DNA of 64,000 nucleotides from Versatilivorator sp963663845 (lineage in GTDB: Bacteria > Acidobacteriota > Terriglobia > Versatilivoradales > Versatilivoraceae), in NCBI GenBank assembly GCA_963663845.2, contig OY760650.2:620001-684000 (forward strand), written 5' to 3'. Numbering within the stretch: position 1 is the stretch's first letter; each line of letters begins with the position of its first letter. The notes beneath the pieces were generated by a model that worked only from the letters and a program-made list of their open reading frames with translations, had not been told where the DNA came from and searched no databases. The translations under genes and the position numbers were made by a program. Of this stretch, positions 34,702 to 43,244 are shown in pieces.

Positions 34702-35247
34702 GGCTGGCCCCTTGTTTGGACAGGGATCTCTTCAGGTCGTAATCGGGTCGGTACTGGCTGATCCACTGGTTCCGTCGGGTGATGTCGCACCGATAATAGG
34801 TGGTGATAGTGATATTTATGTGCTCATATTATTTTTATCGTGATTTTATAGTGAATCTGTACATCCTGAGGCCATCGGCGCCGCAGAATGTTCGCCCGTG
34901 AATCGAGTGTGCTTTTGTCATCGGCGGGCGGGATCATGACAAGAGTGCGGAGAACGAGGCGCGGGGACGGCTCCCAATGGGCCGCCAAAATTTGCACAAA
35001 CAATTTTCGCATGCGTGGTGAGATCGGTATATGCTAGTCGAGTCTGTAGTTTCTGGTTCGCCGCAAGGGTCTTCCTTCGCCCGAAAAAGGCAACGGCAAC
35101 TGCCTGCTATCGTTGATGGCGGGATTTTTCCGAAACCCTGCCTGCCATGACCTGAAGGACGGCTAACCTCCCGATTCCCGCAGCGTCCAGCCTGCGTCCT
35201 GGCCTGCTGCCGGAGGCGGCCGTCGAATCACGGGATTTCGGTGCGCT
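34702..35247. other. Intergenic region with an AT-rich island
   Basis: No convincing gene. 34795-34860 is markedly AT-rich and contains several GTGAT/TTTAT motifs (for example TGATAGTGATATTTATG and TTTTATCGTGATTTTATAG), which may hold promoters. The rest up to the Rieske gene shows nothing I recognise. Confidence 0.5.
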
Positions 35248-36324
35248 ATGCCATCTGGACCTGTCGAGCAGAAATCTGAACCCAACCAGCTTCACCCCTA
35301 TCCCGAGGGTTGGTATTTCGTTGCCAGCCGTCGTTCCATCCTGAAGGAAAAGCTGATTCAAAAGACCTGGATGGGCGAAAAAATCGTCGCCTGGTGCGAC
35401 GGAGCGGGGAAAATCTGCGTGGCCGAGGCGGTCTGCCCCCACCTGGGCGCCGACCTGGGTCCCGCCGCCGGAGGCCGGATAATCGGCTCCCGTCTCGTCT
35501 GTCCGTTTCACGGCTTCGAGTTCGACGTCAGCGGGCAATGCGTCGCCACTCCCTTTTCCGCGGCTCCCAGGGGCGTCAGGCTCCAGGTATTCGAGACGCG
35601 AGAAATGCTCGACCTGGTTTTCGCCTGGCGGGGAAACAACGGACGTCCGCCGCAATGGAACCTTGCCGACGCTCCAGCGAACGGACCCGACTGGAGCGAA
35701 TTGGCATACAAGACCTTCCGATTTCCCGGTCATCCCCAGGAAACGACCGAGAATGTGGTGGATCTGGCCCACCTGCGTTACGTGCACGGCTACGGCAACG
35801 TGAGCCGGGTGGGTCGATTGAAGGTCGAGGGCGCCTGCCTGGAGAGTTGCTTCAACTTCAAGCGGACCGGGAAGATCGCCGGGGTCGCCGACCTCGTATT
35901 CGATGTCACGGCCATCACCTGGGTCTTTGGGCTGGGTTATTCGCAAGTCAATATTCGCGAACATTCCATCGGCATGGATTCGCGTCTCTGGGTGCTGGCG
36001 ACGCCCGTCGACGGCAAATTCATCGACCTGGTTCTAGCCAGCCAGACCCGGAAGATACGGCGGCCCAAGCGGCCTATCGTCGGATTGAGGTTTGTTCCAA
36101 CCAACCTGCGCACCAGCATCATGAACAGAATCCTGTTGGCGATTCAAAAGCACGACGTTCTGCAGGATGTGGTGATCTGGGGAAACAAGAGATACCGCGC
36201 CCGTCCACGTCTGTGCCGGTCCGACGGCGAGATCGGGAGGTATCGACGTTACTGTCAACAGTTCTATCCGGGTCACCGGAATGGCGGTCGGAACCGGCTC
36301 CAACCACCGTCCACGGAGTCATAA
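35248..36324 (+). CDS. Rieske non-haem iron oxygenase (cholesterol-desaturase/KshA-like)
   Basis: 358-residue oxygenase. The Rieske [2Fe-2S] ligands are Cys63 and His65 in AVCPHLGADLG and Cys85 and His88 in VCPFHGFEFD. The mononuclear iron motif is in TTENVVDLAHLRYVHG, with the Asp and two His in the expected spacing. The arrangement, and the start EGWYFVASR, resemble KshA and the DAF-36/Neverland group acting on steroids; the substrate is inferred. The C-terminus IWGNKRYRARPRLCRSDGEI also fits that group. It opens a plus-strand set with the membrane-fusion protein (30 bp downstream) and the P450 fusion. Ferredoxin/reductase partners are not in the window. Confidence 0.88.
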   Translation: MPSGPVEQKSEPNQLHPYPEGWYFVASRRSILKEKLIQKTWMGEKIVAWCDGAGKICVAEAVCPHLGADLGPAAGGRIIGSRLVCPFHGFEFDVSGQCVATPFSAAPRGVRLQVFETREMLDLVFAWRGNNGRPPQWNLADAPANGPDWSELAYKTFRFPGHPQETTENVVDLAHLRYVHGYGNVSRVGRLKVEGACLESCFNFKRTGKIAGVADLVFDVTAITWVFGLGYSQVNIREHSIGMDSRLWVLATPVDGKFIDLVLASQTRKIRRPKRPIVGLRFVPTNLRTSIMNRILLAIQKHDVLQDVVIWGNKRYRARPRLCRSDGEIGRYRRYCQQFYPGHRNGGRNRLQPPSTES

Positions 36325-36354
36325 GCCCTTTCCATTCCCACCGAGTAGACCAGC

Positions 36355-37584
36355 ATGAGAAAACTGACAGGCTATGTGGTCGCGATGGTCATCCTTGTCG
36401 GCTCCGGCTTCCTGGCGTACTACCTGGTGTCGCTGGCGCCCGAACCGGAACGCAGCGAGCCGCCTCCCCAAATCCCCTTTGCACAGACGGCCAAGGTCGT
36501 GGCCGGCTCCGGGGCCATCCCCGTTTACGGCGCCGGAACGGTGCGGGCCAGCGCTGAAATCGACGTTGCCCCGCTGGTCAGCGGAAGGGTGGTCTGGGTG
36601 AATCCGGCCTTCCAGAGCGGCGGGCGCATCAGGGCGGGCCAGGCGATCTTCCGCATCGACAAGGAAGACTACCTGCACCGCCTGCGCCAGGTGGAAGCCG
36701 AGCTCGAATCTCGCCGGATCTCGCTCTTTGTGGCCAAGGAAGAAGCGGCGTTCGCGCGGGCCGAATTCGAGCAGTACTCCCGCCAGCAGCAGCAAGCGGG
36801 AGCCCCGGCGGGCGAGCCGGGTCCCTTGGCCCTGCGGGAACCCCAGATAAAGGCGGCTCAAGCGGCCATGGACCAGGTGGAATCCCGGCTGGCCGACGCC
36901 AGGCTGGCCCTGTCCCGCACCGAAGTGCAAGCGCCCTTCAACGGCTATGTTCGACAGGAGTCGCTGGATGTGGGGCAGTTTGTCACGGCCGGCCAGCCTG
37001 TCGGGCGGCTGTTCGCCTCCGACGCGGTCGAGGTGGTGGTGCCCCTGTCCGACGCCAACGCCGGCTTGATCCCGGGTCTCTGGAAGCTGCGGGCGGGAGA
37101 CTCCAGACGGCGGGTGGCTGCCCGCGTATCCGCCAGATTCGGTGACAAGAGCTACGCCTGGAAGGGTTACGTCGATCGGGCTGAAGTATCCCTCGACCGG
37201 CAGACGCGAACCATCGACTCAATCCTGAGGGTGCCCAACCCCTTTGGCTCGGGGACTCCAACGGACGGGACCGATGCGACCGGAAGCACACCCCCTCTGC
37301 TGGTGGGCAAGTTTGTGGAGGCGGAGATCCAGGGGCTTGCTCCGGAGAGCTATTTCCGGGTACCGCGGCCGGCGCTGCACCCCGGCAACGAGGTTTGGAC
37401 AGTAAGCGAAGACAAGAGGGTGCAGGTCGTCCCGGTCCGCGTCCTGCAACGCGTCAACGACGAGGCATTCGTCATCGGGGCTCTGGAAGACGGGCAGCCG
37501 GTCATCACCGGCGGCATTCAGCATGTCACCGAAGGCATGATCGTACAGACAGGCGAGGGCCGACCCGGTGAGCCGAACCGATAA
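36355..37584 (+). CDS. RND-type membrane-fusion protein (HlyD/AcrA family)
   Basis: Periplasmic adaptor of 409 residues linking an RND permease with an outer-membrane factor. The N-terminus has a single anchor, YVVAMVILVGSGFLAYYLV. Then come the barrel-sandwich half IDVAPLVSGRVVWVNPAFQSGGRIRAGQ, a coiled-coil hairpin (residues about 110-185, Glu/Gln/Ala-rich), and the second lipoyl half LSRTEVQAPFNGYVRQESLDVGQFV. The beta-barrel and C-terminal domains follow. It has no permease next to it; the candidate partners are the RND permease at 49078 and the outer-membrane factor at 53754. It is preceded by the Rieske oxygenase by 30 bp. Confidence 0.92.
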   Translation: MRKLTGYVVAMVILVGSGFLAYYLVSLAPEPERSEPPPQIPFAQTAKVVAGSGAIPVYGAGTVRASAEIDVAPLVSGRVVWVNPAFQSGGRIRAGQAIFRIDKEDYLHRLRQVEAELESRRISLFVAKEEAAFARAEFEQYSRQQQQAGAPAGEPGPLALREPQIKAAQAAMDQVESRLADARLALSRTEVQAPFNGYVRQESLDVGQFVTAGQPVGRLFASDAVEVVVPLSDANAGLIPGLWKLRAGDSRRRVAARVSARFGDKSYAWKGYVDRAEVSLDRQTRTIDSILRVPNPFGSGTPTDGTDATGSTPPLLVGKFVEAEIQGLAPESYFRVPRPALHPGNEVWTVSEDKRVQVVPVRVLQRVNDEAFVIGALEDGQPVITGGIQHVTEGMIVQTGEGRPGEPNR

Positions 37585-37763
37585 GCAGTGTGCTAAAATA
37601 CGACAGTTCAGCCATCTGTCGGCTCACCCGCGCCGTGATGCCCGGCACTGGTCGGACGGGGGCGAAGACGCCTGTGTTGCGAAGCGTGATGTTCGGGGCG
37701 TCCAATGACCGGATTCCGGCAAGCGCACCGGCCTTGAGCCGTCCACTGCCGGATAGGAAAATC

Positions 37764-39791
37764 ATGAACACGGCCGCGCAATCCCCCATACGCCTCGCCG
37801 AAGAGCTGGTCCTCCTGATGCTCAATGAGCAGAGCGGCTACCTGGAGATGGTTCCCGGCTGGAGTTTCTCCTGCGTCATGGCCGGCGCCGTCATCGCCGA
37901 TCTTGCTCTGGAGAATCGAATCGATACCGATTTGAACCGGTTGTACCTTGTCGATCCCACTCCAATCGAAGACAACCTGCTCGACCCCACGCTCAAGGAG
38001 ATCGCCGACTCCCGGGAAACCTCGGACACGCGATTCTGGATCGAACGGATCGCGAGCCGCTCCGAAGACATCGTGACGGCCACACTCGACCGCTTGGTGG
38101 AGAGGAAAATCCTCGACTACGAAAGCGGTGGATTCTGGGGACTCTCGCGCTCGGTTTCACGTTCGGGAACCTATCAGACTTCCGACCTCCAGATCCGCCA
38201 GGAAGCCAAGGCAAGAGTGCTGAGCGTCATCTTGAACGACGACATCCCGGACCCGAGCGACGCCATTCTCATTGCCTTGACGCATACCTGCGGCGGTTTC
38301 AAGCTGGTGCTTTCACCAGAAGACTACGAGGAGAAGCTCGAGCGGATCGAGACGCTCTCCAAGCTGGATCTGATTGGGCGATCGGTCGCCAGCGCGGTAA
38401 GGGACAGCACCCTGACACCGAAGACCCGTCGTGTCATCCAGACCAAACCCATTCCCAAGCTCGGATTCATTGACATCCTGCGACAGCGCGACTTTCGCTC
38501 GGGCAATATCCCGAAGGCGATGCACGGCATCTTCCGGGAGCACGGACCGGTCGTCCAGCTTCCCTTCAAGATCCGCAAGTCGACCATCGTCGCCCTGATG
38601 GGGCCGGACACCAATCAGTGGGTCAACAAGTATGGGCGATTCTACCTCCGCTCCAAGGACTTCATCCAGGATCTGGAACGCGCGTTCGGAGCCACCCGCA
38701 CCCTGCCGGGCATGGATGGCGCCGAGCACTACAGGATGCGCAAGACGCTACAGAGCGCCTATTCCCGTGCTGCGCTGGGGCGAAGGCTGCCGGAGTTGAT
38801 CCACCTGTGCCGGCAATCGCTGCGCCAATGGAATGAAGGCGAAGTCTTGCGAGTAGGCCCGGCCTTCAAGAACCACATCAGCAGCCAGATCTCTCATATT
38901 GTAATCGGCGTGGACTGCAGCCACTACGTCGATGAACTGCTCGAATATGAACATCGCGCTTTGGTGACTCAAGTTCAGGGCGCCCTGCCGAAGTTCATGC
39001 TGCGGACGCCGAAGATGAAACGCTACGGGAAGCGTGTGCGTGAACTCCAGGAGGCGATCATTGCATCCCACACGCCGGCGCAACGGAGAGGGAAACCACC
39101 GGACATTGCCGACGCAATCCTCGAACTCCACAAGAACGACCCGCAGTTCCTGCCGGAAACGGACATTACCTTCCCGTTCGTGGCGGCAATGGTCGCCAGC
39201 ATCTATCTCGGCAGCGGGCTCGCCTTCGCCGTCTATTCCATGGTTCGACACCCGGACCTGTATGCGAAGATCCAACGAGAAGCCGAGCTGCTCTTCGGCA
39301 ACGGGCGTGAACCGCAGGCGGAGGACTTTAGTCACGACACCATCGACGTCACTGTCCGCCTCTGCATGGAGTCGGCGCGTTTGTACCCGGTGATTCCCTG
39401 GCAGTTGAGAACGGTCATGAACGAGTGCATCGTCAGCGGCTATGAAATTCCGGCCAAGACGATGCTATTGATTTGCCAGACGGCAAGTCACTACGCCGAG
39501 GACCTGTTCAAGGACCCGCTCAAGTTCGACATAGACCGCTATCTGCCCGATCGGGGAGAACATGCCACCCCGGGCGCCTATGCCCCCTATGGCCTGGGCA
39601 CGCACACTTGCCTTGGAAACCGGTGGGTGGAACTGCAGATGGCCGTCAACGTCCTGCTCATCGCCCACCACTTGAAGCTGGAGGTGACGCCCGAAGACTA
39701 CCAGCTCGGATTCAATCCGTTCCCGACATCCTCCCCCAACAAGAAGTTGAAGTTCCGCGTCGCTGAGATCAGGAATCCGATCCTGTCTTGA
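37764..39791 (+). CDS. GPP34 (GOLPH3-like)-cytochrome P450 fusion protein
   Basis: About 675 residues. Residues 7-225 look like a GPP34/GOLPH3 domain: IRLAEELVLLMLNEQSGY, MAGAVIADLALENRI, LVDPTPIEDNLLD, WIERIASRSEDIV, LVERKILDYESGG and IPDPSDAILIALTHTCGG. The C-terminal part is a P450: ExxR at 536-539 (ESARLYP) and the haem loop PYGLGTHTCLG with Cys616. In the I helix (VAAMVASIYLGSGLAF) the usual acid-alcohol pair is Ile-Tyr, so O2 activation may be altered. The ATG at 37764 (AGGAAA upstream) was chosen; the open frame to 37590 is not needed. GOLPH3 binds acidic phospholipids in eukaryotes, so membrane targeting of the P450 is a reasonable inference. Confidence 0.85.
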   Translation: MNTAAQSPIRLAEELVLLMLNEQSGYLEMVPGWSFSCVMAGAVIADLALENRIDTDLNRLYLVDPTPIEDNLLDPTLKEIADSRETSDTRFWIERIASRSEDIVTATLDRLVERKILDYESGGFWGLSRSVSRSGTYQTSDLQIRQEAKARVLSVILNDDIPDPSDAILIALTHTCGGFKLVLSPEDYEEKLERIETLSKLDLIGRSVASAVRDSTLTPKTRRVIQTKPIPKLGFIDILRQRDFRSGNIPKAMHGIFREHGPVVQLPFKIRKSTIVALMGPDTNQWVNKYGRFYLRSKDFIQDLERAFGATRTLPGMDGAEHYRMRKTLQSAYSRAALGRRLPELIHLCRQSLRQWNEGEVLRVGPAFKNHISSQISHIVIGVDCSHYVDELLEYEHRALVTQVQGALPKFMLRTPKMKRYGKRVRELQEAIIASHTPAQRRGKPPDIADAILELHKNDPQFLPETDITFPFVAAMVASIYLGSGLAFAVYSMVRHPDLYAKIQREAELLFGNGREPQAEDFSHDTIDVTVRLCMESARLYPVIPWQLRTVMNECIVSGYEIPAKTMLLICQTASHYAEDLFKDPLKFDIDRYLPDRGEHATPGAYAPYGLGTHTCLGNRWVELQMAVNVLLIAHHLKLEVTPEDYQLGFNPFPTSSPNKKLKFRVAEIRNPILS

Positions 39792-40156
39792 ACACCCCGT
39801 CTCAACCCGAACGAGCCAACCCGCCTGACTCCGAGAACCGACGATTCCCGACTCCGTCCAGAAACGCGGGCTGGCGACACATAAGAGCGGCCATTTCGAT
39901 CTTTCTATGGTAAATTTGGGTTACGGGTGTGGTAAGTTTGCGTTATTCGCCACCCGCAAACCTGCTGCAGGCGCGCACTCCGGATTGGCGTGGCCGCAAG
40001 CGCTGGTGGCGGCGCGTGGCCTCCGGGCGGGCTCTCCGGTGGTTTTCGACTGTGCTCCGACGCCGTCATGGTCGCGGCGACAGTCATGCCGGCGCCCGGA
40101 GAACCGGACCCGATGCCCTAAGGACTCCTACTCGCAATGGAGCGTGAGAAACGACG
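39792..40156. other. Intergenic region before ispH
   Basis: No convincing gene. It contains a possible hairpin, GTTTGCG (39936-39942) and CGCAAAC (39955-39961), near GGTAAATTTGGGTTACGG. It presumably carries the promoter of the ispH-squalene synthase operon. Confidence 0.4.
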
Positions 40157-41137
40157 ATGACCGACCGCAAAGGCAACGGCTTTCTGAAAGTTGTCCTGGC
40201 CCAGCCCCGAGGCTTTTGTGCGGGCGTGGAGCGGGCGATAGAGATCGTGGAGGCGGCGCTGCGGAAATTCGGGCCGCCGGTATATGTGCGGCATGAAATC
40301 GTCCACAACCGGCGCGTCGTCGAGAATCTGAAGGCGAAGGGCGTGCACTTCGTGGAGCAGATCGAACAGATTCCAAAGGGGCGGGTCGCCGTCTTCAGCG
40401 CTCACGGGGTGGCGGCGCAGGTCGAGCAGGACGCTACGGTGCGCGGGCTGCGTGCGATCGACGCGACCTGTCCGCTTGTATCCAAGGTGCACGCGGAAGG
40501 ACGGCGGTACGCCCGCCGCGGCTACGACATCGTGCTGATCGGCCACGAGAACCACCCGGAGGTCGAGGGCACGGTCGGGCAAATTCCAGGCAGGGTCATC
40601 GTGGTCGGAGACGTCGAGGGGGTCGAGGCTCTGAAGGTGCGCGATCCGGAGAAGGTGGCCTACATCACCCAGACGACGCTTTCCGTTGACGATACCCGTG
40701 AGGTCATCGCCGCCCTTCGACGGCGGTTTCCCATGATCGTGGGTCCGGACGTCAAGGATATCTGTTACGCGACGCAGAACCGCCAGGCGGCTGTCCGAAT
40801 GGCGGCCTCGATAGTGGACGTGGTTCTGGTGGTGGGCGCCCGCAACAGCTCGAACTCGAACCGGCTGTGCGAGGTGGCCGAGGACGCCGGCGTGCCCGGC
40901 TTTCTGGTCGAAGACGCGTCGAAGCTCGATCCGGCCTGGCTGGAGGGCAAGAAGAGCGTTTGCATTACAGCCGGCGCGTCCGCTCCGGAGGAACTGGTCT
41001 GGGAGGTCATCGGGAAGCTGCGGGAATTCGCAACGCTGGAGGTTTCAACCATGGACGGGGTTGTCGAAAATGTGCACTTCGGCCTGCCGGAGGGGCTCGA
41101 TGCCGGCAGCCCGGGGAGCGAAAGTCGAGCGACCTGA
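40157..41137 (+). CDS. ispH: 4-hydroxy-3-methylbut-2-enyl diphosphate reductase
   Basis: [4Fe-4S] enzyme of the last MEP-pathway step, producing IPP and DMAPP; 326 residues. Cluster cysteines are Cys21 (PRGFCAGVERAI), Cys105 (DATCPLVSKVH) and Cys203 (DICYATQNRQ). Conserved HEIVHN, FSAHGVA and GHENHPEVEG are present, the last including the proton-relay Glu. The start is the ATG at 40157. Only 18 bp separate it from the first squalene synthase gene, so isoprenoid supply and chain condensation are probably transcribed together, an arrangement that suggests a dedicated biosynthetic unit. A housekeeping copy may exist elsewhere. Confidence 0.95.
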   Translation: MTDRKGNGFLKVVLAQPRGFCAGVERAIEIVEAALRKFGPPVYVRHEIVHNRRVVENLKAKGVHFVEQIEQIPKGRVAVFSAHGVAAQVEQDATVRGLRAIDATCPLVSKVHAEGRRYARRGYDIVLIGHENHPEVEGTVGQIPGRVIVVGDVEGVEALKVRDPEKVAYITQTTLSVDDTREVIAALRRRFPMIVGPDVKDICYATQNRQAAVRMAASIVDVVLVVGARNSSNSNRLCEVAEDAGVPGFLVEDASKLDPAWLEGKKSVCITAGASAPEELVWEVIGKLREFATLEVSTMDGVVENVHFGLPEGLDAGSPGSESRAT

Positions 41138-41155
41138 AGAGCGACCGGAATCACC

Positions 41156-42196
41156 ATGAGCCACTCGAGCTCCTCGGCGGCGAGCGATCTCGCATACCAG
41201 CGGGAAATCCTGGAGGGTGTTGCCCGCACCTTTGCGCTCACCATCGCTCAGTTGCCGCGCAACCTGTCCGAGGCGGTGGGTAACGCCTATCTCCTGTGCC
41301 GGATTGCCGATACCATCGAAGATGAACCGGCGCTTACCCTGGAACAGAAGGCGGCTTTCTCGGAACGACTTGTCGAGATCCTGGCCGGCCGGGATGATCC
41401 CCTTCCCTTCGCACGCGAGCTCGGCCCCCTGCTGTCCTCCTCAACCAGCGATCGCGAGGCGAACCTGGTCGCCAACACCCCGCGGGTGATTCACATCACA
41501 CACCGCCTCACCCCTGCCCAGCGCCATGCGATTCTTCGTTGCGTTCGGATCATGTCGCGCGGCATGGTGGAGTTTCAGCGCAACGCGAGCACCGGGGGCC
41601 TGAAGGACCTGGCTCAGTTGGACCGCTACTGCTATCACGTGGCCGGGGTGGTCGGCGAGACCCTGACGACGCTGTTTTGCGATCATTCCGAAGAGATCGA
41701 AAAACGTCGCGAGCATCTGATGCCGCTGTCGGTCTCCTTCGGTCAGGGGCTGCAGATGATCAACATCCTCAAGGACATGTGGGAGGACCGGAGCCGCGGC
41801 CGATGCTGGCTCCCGCGAGACCTCTTCCGCGCGACCGGGATCGAACTCCGCTCCCTCTCGCCCGAAACGGCCGATCCGGGCTTCGTCGAGGGGCTTCTCG
41901 AACTGGTGGCGGTCGCGCGCAACCACCTGGCCAACGGGCTGCGTTTCGTCCTCAGCCTCCCGACCCACGAAACCGGCATTCGCCGTTCCTGCCTGTGGCC
42001 TCTGGCCATAGCGGTGCTGACCCTGCGGCGCATAGGCCGCAAGCCCACCTTCAGGAGCGGACGGGAGGTCACAGTCTCACGGCGCGGCGTGTGGGCGGCC
42101 GCCATCCTTACCGGTGTGCTGGTGCGTTCCAACCTGGCCTTGAATCTCCTGTACAAGCTCTCTACCTTCGGTTTGCCCAAGACGTCGGCGGCATGA
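41156..42196 (+). CDS. Squalene/phytoene synthase-family enzyme, paralogue 1 (eukaryote-like squalene synthase)
   Basis: 346 residues, trans-isoprenyl diphosphate head-to-head condensing enzyme. The first Asp-rich motif DTIED is at 52-56 and the second NILKDMWED at 203-211. RTFALTIAQLP at the start and DRYCYHVAGVVGETLTTLF (157-174) resemble eukaryotic squalene synthases, including the catalytic Tyr position. A hydrophobic C-terminal helix (WAAAILTGVLVRSNLALNLL) could anchor it. Its ATGA junction overlaps paralogue 2 by four bases. Product may be presqualene diphosphate, squalene or a related triterpene; HpnC/HpnD-type function is an alternative. Confidence 0.88.
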   Translation: MSHSSSSAASDLAYQREILEGVARTFALTIAQLPRNLSEAVGNAYLLCRIADTIEDEPALTLEQKAAFSERLVEILAGRDDPLPFARELGPLLSSSTSDREANLVANTPRVIHITHRLTPAQRHAILRCVRIMSRGMVEFQRNASTGGLKDLAQLDRYCYHVAGVVGETLTTLFCDHSEEIEKRREHLMPLSVSFGQGLQMINILKDMWEDRSRGRCWLPRDLFRATGIELRSLSPETADPGFVEGLLELVAVARNHLANGLRFVLSLPTHETGIRRSCLWPLAIAVLTLRRIGRKPTFRSGREVTVSRRGVWAAAILTGVLVRSNLALNLLYKLSTFGLPKTSAA

Positions 42197-43239
42197 GCGC
42201 GACCTCCTCAAACGGACCGAGCCGCAGCGATCTTGCCTGCCAGGCGCGGTTGCTGCAGGACGTTTCACGCACCTTCGCCCTCACCATTCCACAGCTCCCC
42301 CATCGCCTGCGGTGGCCCGTGACCAACGCCTATCTCCTGTGTCGGATCGCCGACACCATCGAAGACGAGCCGGCGCTCTCACCGGCGCAGAAACAGGCCT
42401 TTTGGGACCGCTTCGTTCAAGTGATCGCCGGTCACGAAGAAGCGGCCTCGTTCGCTCGCGACCTGGGCGCCTTGCTGTCTTCGTCGACCGCCAGGCAGGA
42501 GCGGGACCTTGTCGCCAGCTTTGGCCGCGTGATCCGTATCACTTCAATGCTCCGCCCCAGCCAGCGCGCGGCGATCGTGCGTTGCCTGCGCATCATGTCT
42601 CGCGGCATGATGGAGTTCCAGCGGAATCCGAACCCGGCGGGGCTGAAGGACTGCTCCTGCCTGGATCGCTATTGCTACTACGTTGCGGGAGTGGTCGGCG
42701 AGATGCTCACCGAGTTGTTCTGCGACTACTCGGCCGCAGTCAACGACCAACGCAAGGATCTGTTGGCCTTGTCGGTAGCCTACGCCCAGGGACTGCAGAT
42801 GACCAACATTCTCAAGGACCTGTGGGACGACCAGCGGCGTGGGGTGTGCTGGCTCCCCAGAGACCTGTTCAGGGAGTCGGGGTACGAGTTGGATCGGCTG
42901 TCCCCCGGCGAGGCCGATCCGAGGTTTCTAGCCGGGTTCTTCGAGCTCGTGGCCATCACCGGGCGCCGGCTCCGGGATGGATTGCGGTACGTTCTGCTCA
43001 TTCCCACCCATGAAACCGGTCTCCGCCGATATCTGGCATGGAGCCTCGGCTTGTCCGTGCTCACGTTGCGGTCCCTCTACACGAGACCCTCGTTCAGAAA
43101 TGGCCGGAACACAAGACTGTCATGGCTGAGCGTAGTTGCGCTCATCGTCCTGACCAGCCTTCTGGCCCGGTCGGATTCCGCCTTGAAGTTCCTGTTCAAG
43201 GCAGCCACCCGCGGCCTGCCCCGCGCCGCGCAGGCGTAA
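42193..43239 (+). CDS. Squalene/phytoene synthase-family enzyme, paralogue 2 (eukaryote-like squalene synthase)
   Basis: 348 residues, a tandem duplicate of the preceding gene with about half to two thirds of residues shared by eye. DTIED is at 54-58; the second motif is NILKDLWDD; DRYCYYVAGVVGEMLTELF is kept. The C-terminus again has a hydrophobic helix (LSVVALIVLTSLLARSDSALKFLF). The ATG at 42193 overlaps the stop of paralogue 1; a much longer open frame to 41539 is the antisense-free shadow of paralogue 1 in another frame. The overlap implies coupled translation and near-equal amounts, which would suit a heteromeric or two-step reaction. It converges on the outer-membrane gene five bases away. 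Confidence 0.88.
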   Translation: MSATSSNGPSRSDLACQARLLQDVSRTFALTIPQLPHRLRWPVTNAYLLCRIADTIEDEPALSPAQKQAFWDRFVQVIAGHEEAASFARDLGALLSSSTARQERDLVASFGRVIRITSMLRPSQRAAIVRCLRIMSRGMMEFQRNPNPAGLKDCSCLDRYCYYVAGVVGEMLTELFCDYSAAVNDQRKDLLALSVAYAQGLQMTNILKDLWDDQRRGVCWLPRDLFRESGYELDRLSPGEADPRFLAGFFELVAITGRRLRDGLRYVLLIPTHETGLRRYLAWSLGLSVLTLRSLYTRPSFRNGRNTRLSWLSVVALIVLTSLLARSDSALKFLFKAATRGLPRAAQA

Positions 43240-43244
43240 ACAAG

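Noticed and set aside
41539..42192. Long in-frame N-terminal extension of squalene synthase paralogue 2
   Set aside because: It lies in another frame over paralogue 1, has low-complexity Arg/Pro composition, and the family start is at 42193.
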